11,698 nucleotides of DNA from Planctomycetota bacterium (GTDB lineage: Bacteria; Planctomycetota; Planctomycetia; Pirellulales; Pirellulaceae): the NCBI GenBank assembly GCA_024277285.1, contig JAJRVM010000154.1, forward strand, positions 1 through 11,698, written 5' to 3'. Made by a program: the position numbers and the translations under genes. The notes under the pieces are model-generated. The model saw only the letters and a list, made by a program, of their open reading frames with translations. It did no database searches and had not been told where the DNA came from. Positions 1 to 6,493 of this stretch are shown one piece after another. How positions within the stretch are numbered: position 1 is the stretch's first letter; every line of letters begins with the position of its first letter.

Positions 1-498
1 ACACGGCCATTGCCGAAGTATCTATCCGACAACCTGGGATTGGTATTGTCGAACCCCGACATGAACGATATCCGCATCCGCAACTCGCGTCACCTCATGT
101 TCAACCTGTCTCGGCCTGAGTTGTCGCTTATCTTGCTGGCTCCCTTGAGTCGCGCGGCGGGGGGCTACGGAACCTGCGTGGAGCGAGACGCCAGTCGAGC
201 GATCAACCACCCTCGTGGACCAGCCACATCGGCGCAAGCGGCGCGACCAGTTCTATCTGTTTTTGCCGACACGTCTGATCCCGACTACCAGTGCATCCTG
301 GCGCTTTGCCGCAAAGGAAAAGAGCACCTGGAGACGATCAAACGATTCGACATGCCCGGTTTTCGCCCCTCAGACTCGTACGTCCGCGAGTTGAAGCGAT
401 ACGGCATCCTGGCCCCCAACCTGCCGGACAAGGCGATCTTTGATGTCTACGCTGCCGAGCGTGCTTATTGGCGCTCGCAATGGTGGCAACCAAAATAG
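1..498 (+). CDS. HZS_alpha-like protein, C-terminal fragment (enters from left edge)
   Basis: The frame is open from base 1 and ends at TAG 496-498, giving the last 165 residues of a larger protein whose start lies outside the window. The C-terminal half carries the pattern I associate with the planctomycete family having a hydrazine synthase alpha subunit middle domain: NLSRPELSLILLAPLSRAAGG (about residues 38-58), VFADTSDPDYQ, then KRFDMPGFRPSDSYVRELKR with YGIL, and an end rich in aromatics (YWRSQWWQPK). Many family members are large secreted proteins with haem c or propeller parts, but none of these is visible in this fragment. A stretch of about 20 residues before VFADTSDPDY (RDASRAINHPRGPATSAQAA) is longer and less conserved-looking than I expect and may be a lineage insertion. 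The family name does not imply anammox activity, since paralogues are common in non-anammox planctomycetes. The downstream neighbour is convergent, with only 19 bp between the stop codons. Confidence 0.7.
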   Translation, partial: TRPLPKYLSDNLGLVLSNPDMNDIRIRNSRHLMFNLSRPELSLILLAPLSRAAGGYGTCVERDASRAINHPRGPATSAQAARPVLSVFADTSDPDYQCILALCRKGKEHLETIKRFDMPGFRPSDSYVRELKRYGILAPNLPDKAIFDVYAAERAYWRSQWWQPK

Positions 499-517
499 AC
501 GGCACTCAATGCGAAAC

Positions 518-919
518 TCAAGGGGCCTTGGCAGGTGGACGCCAGCGTGTGCAAGCTATGTGTGTGATTGGGTCACCATCGGTCACAAAGTAATAGACCG
601 TCACGATCGTACCATCGGGCAACAGAGTGCTTCTGGGATAGCCAAGATCGTATCCGGCACCATCGTTGCGCAACACGATCACGTTGTCGGTGTCCCACGT
701 GATCCCTTCGTCACTCGACATCACAACAATTCGGAGCGTCCCCTGAGCGTGCTCGACAATCAATCGCGGATTCCCGGCGGGAGCTGCCAGAGGCAGAGCG
801 GCCTGAGTTACGGTGAAGTCCTCGCGCACCCAAGGAATTTTTCCAAGTTGCGCCGAAACGGACGGCGGCGTGACAAACGTCGCGGCGATCCCCACAGCCA
901 GCAGAAGCGGTATTCTCAT
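518..919 (-). pseudogene. sialidase-like (BNR) remnant: signal peptide plus last propeller blade
   Basis: This encodes 133 residues from ATG 917-919 to TGA 518-520, preceded by a purine-rich AAGAAGAG ribosome binding site about six bases upstream. Residues 1-23 form a clear signal peptide (MRIPLLLAVGIAATFVTPPSVSA, then Q). The C-terminal part has an Asp-box-like motif (SSDEGITWDTDN, about 68-79) followed by DLGYPRSTLLPDGTIVTVYYF and a HIACTRWR end, which is how many secreted exo-alpha-sialidase/BNR-repeat proteins finish. Such enzymes are normally about 350-450 residues, so most of the six-bladed propeller, including the arginine triad and catalytic region, is absent. I read this as an internally deleted gene whose frame has stayed open. 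It could instead be a genuine small secreted protein that kept one blade-like fold. Catalytic activity is unlikely. The promoter would lie in the 920-1232 gap. Confidence 0.55.
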
Positions 920-1232
920 GGTTTTTCTCTTCTTGAGTAAACATGCAGGGCGATCGCGCTGGGCACGAGAAGTTCTCCCAACACGATTAACAAGAATGAG
1001 GCAACCGGCTTTTTCGTGGCAGATATTGAGGACGGGGCCTTCCTGAGTACACGATCAATCTGCGCGCAGCACGTGGTACTTGTTCATTATTAGCGAATAT
1101 CAGCGTTCATTAGCGGTTCACGATTTCTTGCTCGTGAATGCCTTTGCCATAGGGCCAACTCCACAGAGCCCGAATTGTCATGGCCGTTCAAAACTACGTT
1201 GCAGTTCGAAAACGCATCGTCAACGTTCTGCG
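920..1232. other. gene-free gap with repeat and small palindromes
   Basis: No convincing gene is seen. The gap separates the start of the sialidase remnant from the stop of the propeller gene, both on the minus strand. It contains two adjacent palindromes, CTGCGCGCAG (1060-1069) and CACGTG (1070-1075). It also has the three-unit 10-bp repeat (1086-1115) and a 7-bp inverted repeat TTCACGA/TCGTGAA (1117-1123 and 1132-1138, 8-base loop) that lies next to that repeat. The last could be a weak terminator-like hairpin for the propeller gene, but it lacks a T-run. Short minus-strand reading frames here look like run-through of the propeller gene's 3' region and not genes. Confidence 0.6.
1086..1115 (-). 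repeat. three-unit 10-bp-period repeat, copy 1 (CGCTAAT type)
   Basis: Read on the minus strand, three contiguous 10-base units follow each other: CGCTAATGAA (1106-1115), CGCTGATATT (1096-1105) and CGCTAATAAT (1086-1095). All start with CGC and have AT at unit positions 6-7. The block starts 118 bp beyond the stop codon of the propeller/methyltransferase gene and is in the same orientation as that gene. A second, diverged 3 x 10 copy lies at 6603-6632, again after the stop of a minus-strand gene. The function is unknown. The 10-bp period is close to one helical turn, so a protein-binding array is possible, but this is inference. Confidence 0.7.
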
Positions 1233-4200
1233 TCACCGAGCCCGACGTGCCGCTGGTTGCAGACCCAACCAAGCCTGCATTTGGTAGCTACAGGCACACT
1301 TGGACGATCCGTCGGGGACCAGCACCATACCACCAGCCGGAATCGCATTGAACCAGCAACTGGTTCGGATCCCACCGAAATTTTCGGTCCCTACGTCGCG
1401 CGTCATATCGAGGTAACCGAGCGTGGCAGAACGGAACAACATGAGATGACGACTCGCGGCAATCTGCCCGCACCCATACGATCGCTTGAACGTCCACGGA
1501 ACCGGTTCGCCGCTGTCCAGTTTCCAGGCACCTCCTTCCGCATAAATCACGTCACCATTGATGATGGGACGTGTCTTATAGAGTGCCACTTGGTCCCATT
1601 TTCGTGCCCCATCACGCGTCTGGAACGCGGCCATACGGCCACCCACCTCAGACGGCAACTTGAAGAAACCATGTTTCACCGCCTGGTAATACATCAGCAG
1701 AATGCCGTTTGGAGCACTCACGGCCAACTGCGTACCGAAAATTTCCTTATCGTTGGTCCACTCGACCGCGCCGGTTGCCGTGTCCAATGCCACCAGCTTG
1801 CCGCCCGGTTGATCGCCCGGCTTGAGCAGTGGACCTTGTTTGCCATTGGGCGTCGGCTCGACAATTCGATCGGCCAGCGATAGCGGCCGGTCGATCAGGT
1901 ACAGTCGTTGACCAACAACCGCGATCGCGTTGTTGCGTAAGCTGTGTTCAGGCTTGTACTGCCATTTGATCTTCCCCGTGTCGGCATCTAATGCAAACAA
2001 CAGCACCGACTCGGTGCGCAAGCGAATGCCTCGATACCGTGCACTCACGGTGTGCGCGTCGTTCAGCACCGTCCCAAATAGAGTTCCATCCGCATAGGCA
2101 ATGTAACCCCAGTTGCGATCGACTTGCTTCGCGTCGACGGGCGTTTCGAATTCGGCCAACAAATCTCCCGTCTGTAAGTCGATTTTCAGGCACTGCGTGC
2201 CAGTTCTGACAAAGACCGCATCGTCACTCAAACAGAAGTTACCACCAACATCACCAACCCCCACGTCATGATGCACGCCGTCCCAATCGGCTAGCAAGTC
2301 CTTGATCTCATACACCCAACGCGTTCGACCGCTGTAGGCATCCAAACCACAAAGTCCATGCACACCCTCAACCACCAAGACGCCTCGATTGAACAACGGC
2401 GCCGGGGCTTGGGCATGCCGATCTGGAATCTCGATAACCCCATCCCGATACCAGGCAACTTCCAACGGACCGCGTAACAGTGTGTCGTCGGAACAGAGCG
2501 TATTGGCGGCGTTCGAGTTCTGATGGGTCCAGACGCCGGCACCCTCGAGCGCGCCGCGGCGCTGCGGCTGCATCATCCTCACTCGGCCGATACATAGAAC
2601 ACCACCGCTTGGACGCACCAGGTTGTTTAGCAACTCCATATCGAGCGGCTTCTTTGCGGAACCGTCCAACTGCGACGCCGAAACAACCAAGTCCGCACAA
2701 TAATCTGGCAAAAGCCCCTCGTCGAGCGTAGCTTCCAAGATCGTGATACGACTGCCATAAAGCCCCGCGCTGAGCACGCGTTGCCTGGCGCGCGCAACCG
2801 TGGCAGAATCCGAGGCGATCCCAACAACATGGAGCTTTGAACGTCGCGCTAACTCGATGGCAAGCCCGCCATCACCACAGCCAACATCCAAGCAAATACC
2901 TGCATCAATGGCACTCTTGGCAAGTATCTCTTGGGCGGCCCGGATCACGGTGTCAGCAATCACGGTGTCAGCAATCGGCACTTGAGCGTCACTATCTTTC
3001 ACGACCGCCGTATCGATTACCGTTGCAGTGTCGGCATCCTGGTCGCCGAAACAGTAGAGTGCTCCTGACGTAGTCGACACCAGCAAGTGGCCGCTGGCCG
3101 CCACCAAACCGATCGCACTGCCGGAAACGTCATGAGACCAACGCCGCTGTTTGCTGGCCAGGTCGACAATCGAAACGGTTCCGGTCGTGCCACAAATGGC
3201 TTCGTTACCGGCACAAATCACTTCGCAAGTGCGTTCGTAGGTCGCTGCCAGGAACGGCGCAACATCGGCTCCCAATCGTTCCACATCGGGGCGCGACTGC
3301 GAGAGCGTCCGTTCCAACCCCGTTTGTTTGGCGACATTGGGGTCTGCCGCCTTGAAGCGAATATCCGTACCCAACAACCCTTTGAGTGCTCCCAACTCCG
3401 ACGTGACTCGCTCCGCACGACGTACGGCGGCGGTAGGCTGTTCAAGTTCGATTCTGGCAAGTCCTTTCAGACCTCGGTAGCGAACCTGCTTGCCCTTGCG
3501 ATCGCGCGTTTCCAAATCGGTCCAACGATATGCAATGAGCTGTGTGCCCGTGAAGCGTAGCAGCCCGTCCGAAGTCGCACCAAACACGCCCCGCCCTGCG
3601 CGCGCCGCCAGCTTGCCGGTCGGCGCCTCCAACAGACACCCACCATTGATCAGGAAGCGCTCGGCAAGAACCGCGCGAGCGCCACCCATCGAACCGTTTT
3701 CCTGCAACAGATAGTATTCCAACTCGCCATCACTGCGCCGATAGGCGGCCGGCACGGCTCGTCCCGTAGGCACAAACAACCGTTGCGCGTCCGCGACCAG
3801 ATAGCCTTGCGGTGCCACACCGCTGAGTGCATTCGCACCGCCGTGTGGCTGAGGCATCTCGAGCTGTCCGGTACGGTCGTTGCTCCACACCACTTCGCCC
3901 GTTTCGCAGCGCAAGGCATGGACGTAGACGCCACCGCTGGGCCAGATCCCCGCTGCATAGAAGACGACGTCATCAACTACAACCGGACCACCACGCACCG
4001 GCCAACGGGAGATCATTCGCTCGTTACCCAAACAAAGCCGCCCGTTGGGACCACCGCGGTGCTTCCATAACAGCTTGCCGTCAGCCACGGCCAATGCGTA
4101 CAAGTACCCATCATCGCTGGCCACGAACAGCCGGTCGCGCCAACCGGCGGCGGCAAAACGGATCGGACCGCCCGTAAGAAACGTCCAGCGAGTCTTCCCA

Positions 4201-4502
4201 TCCGCCAGCGCGATCGCGCGAACCGCATCGTCACTCGAACTTGGAAGCACGACCGTGTCGCCCATCACAATCGGTTGGTTTGCGAAATCGAATGTGATGC
4301 GCGCGCTGCTGGGCCAGGCCGGATTCGGCGCTGCGCCATTGTGTGTCCACGTCAGATTCAGGCGCGCGGGAAGCGGATCGGGCGAATAGCCGCTACGCGC
4401 CGCATCGGCACGGTACATGGGCCAGTCACTGCCACGGACTCCCCCGGCAAGAACGAGCAATAGTAGCAGAATGCAAACGCTTTTTGCGCCGAACTCTCTC
4501 AT
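1233..4502 (-). CDS. exported PQQ-type beta-propeller protein with inserted methyltransferase-like domain
   Basis: This is a 1089-residue protein. Residues 1-24 form a signal peptide (basic start, VCILLLLLVLAGG core), so it is exported, probably to the periplasm. SDWPMYRADAARSGYSP (25-41) is the usual opening of planctomycete PQQ-like (BamB-type) propellers. Blades with DGKTRWTF, DGKLLWKH, TGEVVWSN and SGALYCFG follow to about residue 486. Residues 490-520 are a low-complexity linker with a duplicated IADTV. A class I methyltransferase-like domain spans about 525-645: motif I LDVGCGDGG (538-546), VVGIASD (559-565) as strand 2, and a late NLVRPSGGVLCIGR. The propeller resumes with WTHQNSN (658-664), then LCGLDAYSGRTRWVYEI, TGKIKWQYK and TGAVEWTND. 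The protein ends with a conserved TSCWFNAIPAG...PDGSSKCACSYQMQAW block (1047-1078). The same architecture recurs in planctomycetes, but no reaction or substrate is established to my knowledge. The ribosome binding site is weak. The start was chosen because the signal peptide begins there. Confidence 0.85.
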   Translation of the reverse strand: MREFGAKSVCILLLLLVLAGGVRGSDWPMYRADAARSGYSPDPLPARLNLTWTHNGAAPNPAWPSSARITFDFANQPIVMGDTVVLPSSSDDAVRAIALADGKTRWTFLTGGPIRFAAAGWRDRLFVASDDGYLYALAVADGKLLWKHRGGPNGRLCLGNERMISRWPVRGGPVVVDDVVFYAAGIWPSGGVYVHALRCETGEVVWSNDRTGQLEMPQPHGGANALSGVAPQGYLVADAQRLFVPTGRAVPAAYRRSDGELEYYLLQENGSMGGARAVLAERFLINGGCLLEAPTGKLAARAGRGVFGATSDGLLRFTGTQLIAYRWTDLETRDRKGKQVRYRGLKGLARIELEQPTAAVRRAERVTSELGALKGLLGTDIRFKAADPNVAKQTGLERTLSQSRPDVERLGADVAPFLAATYERTCEVICAGNEAICGTTGTVSIVDLASKQRRWSHDVSGSAIGLVAASGHLLVSTTSGALYCFGDQDADTATVIDTAVVKDSDAQVPIADTVIADTVIRAAQEILAKSAIDAGICLDVGCGDGGLAIELARRSKLHVVGIASDSATVARARQRVLSAGLYGSRITILEATLDEGLLPDYCADLVVSASQLDGSAKKPLDMELLNNLVRPSGGVLCIGRVRMMQPQRRGALEGAGVWTHQNSNAANTLCSDDTLLRGPLEVAWYRDGVIEIPDRHAQAPAPLFNRGVLVVEGVHGLCGLDAYSGRTRWVYEIKDLLADWDGVHHDVGVGDVGGNFCLSDDAVFVRTGTQCLKIDLQTGDLLAEFETPVDAKQVDRNWGYIAYADGTLFGTVLNDAHTVSARYRGIRLRTESVLLFALDADTGKIKWQYKPEHSLRNNAIAVVGQRLYLIDRPLSLADRIVEPTPNGKQGPLLKPGDQPGGKLVALDTATGAVEWTNDKEIFGTQLAVSAPNGILLMYYQAVKHGFFKLPSEVGGRMAAFQTRDGARKWDQVALYKTRPIINGDVIYAEGGAWKLDSGEPVPWTFKRSYGCGQIAASRHLMLFRSATLGYLDMTRDVGTENFGGIRTSCWFNAIPAGGMVLVPDGSSKCACSYQMQAWLGLQPAARRAR
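2946..2975 (-). repeat. in-frame 15-bp tandem duplication in the interdomain linker
   Basis: CACGGTGTCAGCAAT on the plus strand occurs twice back to back (2946-2960 and 2961-2975) without a mismatch. In the protein it gives IADTV twice, in the linker between the first propeller half and the methyltransferase-like domain. Identity at the DNA level points to a recent slippage or unequal exchange event in a length-tolerant linker. Confidence 0.85.
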
Positions 4503-5129
4503 ACGTTTGTCTCACAATAATAGCTTGAGGCAATACCGCCAAGCATTGAAAACACAAATGTTGTTGATCACGAATAGCCTCCAGACCCAATCCTAACTCC
4601 CTCCGCCGAGCACACCCCGACCGGGAACTCGACGGGCTAGCGGCCAAGTTCCTCGGTAGCTCACCAGTGAAAGTTGTAGGCGTCATCACAACCGCAAAAC
4701 TGACATGTGTTCATCGTCCCATTCCATACGTATTTCAGCTCCGTTCGATTGTAGCAGCTTGTCAGGCGTCTCGTGCGGTATCGCGATCAGCAAGGGCAAG
4801 CTCGTGCCAGAAGCGGTACCGCACTGGAAGCGAGGTGTGAAGTGAACTCGGCCCGGCAGGACCGGTACAGACGGTTCGCGCGCCGATACCTGTATCGCCC
4901 CTCCGGGGCTTTTCAAGTGGGTTTGGGGTTATCAGGTTCCGGGGCCTGACGACCCCGGCAAGGGCTGTGTTGGCCCTCCGGGCCAGGAGTTACTCGCCGC
5001 GGTTGGGCGCGCCCAGGGCTCAGCCGAATTCGGCCCGGCAGGGCCAGAAGTGACGTGGCATCAAAGGGAATGGCAAAGCGAGTTCGTGCCAACAACGCCA
5101 GTCCCAGCGGAAGCCTGCCTCACTCGGTT
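4503..5129. other. gene-free region holding a palindrome cluster
   Basis: I see no convincing gene. The bases just beyond 4502 form the leader of the propeller gene on the minus strand, with no strong promoter or Shine-Dalgarno (SD) sequence apparent. From about 4800 the sequence becomes GC-rich and dense in inverted repeats (see the 4813-5046 entry). Open frames crossing this part (for example 4686-4916 on the minus strand) translate the palindromic repeats, giving Gly/Pro/Arg-rich strings, and resemble no family I know. Confidence 0.55.
4813..5046. repeat. palindrome-dense intergenic island
   Basis: At least seven short inverted repeats fall within 234 bp. They are GCGGTACCGC (4813-4822); CGATAC/GTATCG (4884-4889/4892-4897); GCCCC-TCC-GGGGC followed by TTTT (4897-4909); CCGGGG/CCCCGG (4939-4944/4953-4958) overlapping TCAGG/CCTGA (4932-4936/4945-4949); TGGCCC-TCC-GGGCCA (4971-4985); the perfect 12-mer TGGGCGCGCCCA (5004-5015); and GGCCC-GGCA-GGGCC (5032-5045). 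Two direct copies of a 20-bp block, GAAYTCGGCCCGGCAGGRCC, occur at 4844-4863 and 5026-5045 (18 of 20 identical). Two hairpins share the same TCC loop. This resembles a cluster of REP-like elements. No transposase for them is visible here. The GCCCCTCCGGGGCTTTT segment could act as a small intrinsic terminator on the plus strand, but no upstream plus-strand gene needs one. Confidence 0.65.
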
Positions 5130-5264
5130 CTACACCATCCATTCTGGCGTCTGATCAGCTGGCGCAGGACGTCCGATCCAATTGCGCAACCGTTGGCCAA
5201 GCCGGTAGCCCCAATCGGTCAATACAATCGAACGTAGTGAGAGCAGGATCGCAATCAATACCAA
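5130..5264 (-). CDS. possible 44-residue membrane protein ORF (doubtful)
   Basis: A minus-strand frame runs from TTG 5262-5264 to TAG 5130-5132. It is open a further 13 codons upstream of the TTG, but without a good start. The product begins with a hydrophobic stretch (LVLIAILLSL) and continues RSIVLTDWGYRLGQRLRNWIGRP to a Pro/Asp-rich end (APADQTPEWMV). The composition, with one membrane helix followed by an amphipathic basic helix, is more protein-like than the other short frames around it. There is no clear ribosome binding site and I recognise no family. It may be a small membrane protein, the end of a decayed gene, or chance. Confidence 0.2.
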   Translation of the reverse strand: MVLIAILLSLRSIVLTDWGYRLGQRLRNWIGRPAPADQTPEWMV

Positions 5265-5320
5265 CGCGTCCTCTGATTCGAGACCAACGGAGATCTGAGC
5301 TGCTCAATTGTATTGATTCT

Positions 5321-5339
5321 CACCCCACGGAGTGGGGTG
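5321..5339. repeat. perfect hairpin, 8-bp stem with 3-base loop
   Basis: CACCCCAC (5321-5328), GGA, GTGGGGTG (5332-5339) form a perfect inverted repeat. It lies 46 bp before the chosen start of the first membrane protein gene, so it would sit in its leader or just upstream of its promoter. There is no T-run on either side, which argues against a simple intrinsic terminator. It resembles the GC-rich dispersed palindromes of the 4813-5046 island in its short odd loop (GGA here, TCC there). Confidence 0.6.
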
Positions 5340-5385
5340 CCACACTTCTTGCTATTGTGGTTGTGACTAAGGTAGGATGGCCACC

Positions 5386-6036
5386 ATGAATTCACCATTT
5401 AAGGACGAGGCCAACACCGATGCACCATCGCAAGCCGCAGGCACAATGCAACCGGGCAAAGAACACGGCAAGCAACCGTACGCGAAGCGTGTCAATCCCA
5501 ACCACCTGGTAATCGCGTTGGTGATTCTGCTGGCCATCGGTAACGCCTCCGTGTATCCGATTCTCCGTGCGGCCGGATCAGCGTTTTTGATGCGAAACAG
5601 CATGCTGGCCACATTGTTTTCCATGTTTATGTCGGTAGCAATGGGCATGATGTGCGCCGAAGTGGTTCTGCACAGCATTTGGACCGTCTTTGGTAACTGG
5701 AGCCTGGGGCGCCGCGTCGCGCTCAGCAGTTCAACCGCTCTGATACTGAGCGCATCGCTGCTGCTCCCCTTATTTCTGATCGAGGCCTCTTCGTCTACCG
5801 GCGTGCTACGATCATGGGATGTTCTTCTGACTATGCTGCTCTGCCTTCCCGTTATCTCAATTGCGATCCAAGCCCCCTATTGGGCGTTGAAAGGAGGGCT
5901 TGGCTGGCGCGTCGTCGGGCCCGCTCACAAAGATGAACCGGCGAAACCAACTCCGTTGACCATCCAGCACCTAATGCTCGCCACGGCGGTTGTGGCCATC
6001 GCGTTTACCGCTATTCGGCTGGCTGCCACGGTGTAG
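5386..6036 (+). CDS. small multi-pass membrane protein of unknown family
   Basis: This encodes 216 residues if it starts at ATG 5386. An in-frame ATG at 5377 would add MAT. I prefer 5386 because the AAGG/AGG purine tract at 5369-5376 is nine bases away, whereas it touches the 5377 ATG. A hydrophilic N-terminus of about 37 residues (charged, basic before the membrane) is followed by about five hydrophobic segments. Numbered from the first Met at 5377 these are roughly 43-64, 75-98, 115-136, 147-166 and 196-215. A charged loop (HKDEPAKPTP) precedes the last helix. The final segment (LTIQHLMLATAVVAIAFTAIRL) matches the style of helices found in many planctomycete hypothetical membrane proteins. 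There are no catalytic motifs, and the function is unknown. It is the first gene of a two-gene operon, with the next start 9 bp after this stop. Confidence 0.75.
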   Translation: MNSPFKDEANTDAPSQAAGTMQPGKEHGKQPYAKRVNPNHLVIALVILLAIGNASVYPILRAAGSAFLMRNSMLATLFSMFMSVAMGMMCAEVVLHSIWTVFGNWSLGRRVALSSSTALILSASLLLPLFLIEASSSTGVLRSWDVLLTMLLCLPVISIAIQAPYWALKGGLGWRVVGPAHKDEPAKPTPLTIQHLMLATAVVAIAFTAIRLAATV

Positions 6037-6048
6037 GATACCGACGTG
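6035..6048 (+). promoter_or_regulatory. ribosome binding site overlapping upstream stop codon, deciding a GTG start
   Basis: AGGA (6035-6038) overlaps the TAG stop (6034-6036) of the upstream membrane protein and stands seven bases before GTG 6046-6048. This supports the GTG as the real start and suggests that translation of the two genes is coupled. Confidence 0.6.
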
Positions 6049-6489
6049 TCGCGGTTCACAATCGCGTTCACAATCGGGTTGGGGATTTGGGCGGGCGTAA
6101 GTATGGCAGTGAGTGTTCCCGTCGTGATCGCCGCACTTCGAGCACGTCAAGTCGTCTTCTGGGTGACGGCAACCGTATTGGCGTATGCGGCCCTCGCCGT
6201 CACCGTGGCAGCCATCGCCATTGCTGCCACCAGCGCACCCATACCGAGTTTCGCTGAGCTCCTTCCAATAGTCACGATGTTCATCGGTTTTTTTCTGCTG
6301 CTGACCGCTCCTTTGTTGGTCGCTCGGCGAATGGGATACCGCTTGCAAGGCGCGGAGACCACATTGCCCGCAACCGACACCGAAACCGAGCAACCTGGAG
6401 ATCAAATTGAATCACCATTTGGCGAATCACCTCAAGACGCCACACTCGACTCACAAATCGAGCAGCGGCCGATAGAGAAGCCCCGATAG
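6046..6489 (+). CDS. small three-helix membrane protein of unknown family
   Basis: This is a 147-residue protein starting at GTG 6046 and ending at TAG 6487-6489. Three hydrophobic segments are seen at about 5-31, 36-62 and 70-91. They are followed by an R-R-M-G-Y-R basic turn and a soluble, acidic C-terminal tail of about 50 residues rich in Thr, Glu and Gln (for example TDTETEQPGDQIESPFG). The basic residues after helix 3 suggest that the tail is cytoplasmic under the positive-inside rule. A near-perfect 12-bp tandem repeat (TTCACAATCGCG/TTCACAATCGGG) encodes the FTIAFTIG at the N-terminus. There is no recognised family. It lies 9 bp after, and is probably cotranscribed with, the five-helix protein, so the two may form one complex. 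The last codons lie in a tandem duplication that may have shortened the protein. Confidence 0.7.
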   Translation: MSRFTIAFTIGLGIWAGVSMAVSVPVVIAALRARQVVFWVTATVLAYAALAVTVAAIAIAATSAPIPSFAELLPIVTMFIGFFLLLTAPLLVARRMGYRLQGAETTLPATDTETEQPGDQIESPFGESPQDATLDSQIEQRPIEKPR

Positions 6490-6493
6490 AGAA
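6469..6493 (+). repeat. 14-bp-offset tandem duplication containing the stop codon
   Basis: CCGATAGAGAA occurs at 6469-6479 and again at 6483-6493, 14 bp apart. As 14 is not a multiple of three, the second copy is read in another phase and supplies the TAG that ends the three-helix membrane protein. Without one copy the frame would continue about 16 further codons to a TGA near 6540 (predicted tail ENAVPRGKPYVRPTKA). Confidence 0.7.

Noticed and set aside
1112..1182. Short minus-strand frame ending WPYGKGIHEQEIVNR at a stop inside the 10-bp repeat
   Set aside because: It is only 23 codons with an in-frame stop just upstream and no ribosome binding site. It is protein-like in appearance but cannot be supported.
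1080..1883. Long plus-strand open frame (267 codons) opposite the end of the propeller gene
   Set aside because: It lies antisense to well-recognised propeller and C-terminal motifs. Its translation is rich in Arg, Thr and His with no domain pattern.
4686..4916. 76-codon minus-strand frame upstream of the propeller gene
   Set aside because: It starts inside the GCCCC-TCC-GGGGC palindrome and translates repeat sequence. It has no family resemblance and no ribosome binding site.
5253..5318. Inverted repeat AATCAATAC/GTATTGATT with 48-base spacer
   Set aside because: A 9-bp inverted repeat within 100 bp is expected several times by chance in a window of this length. No mobile-element features accompany it.
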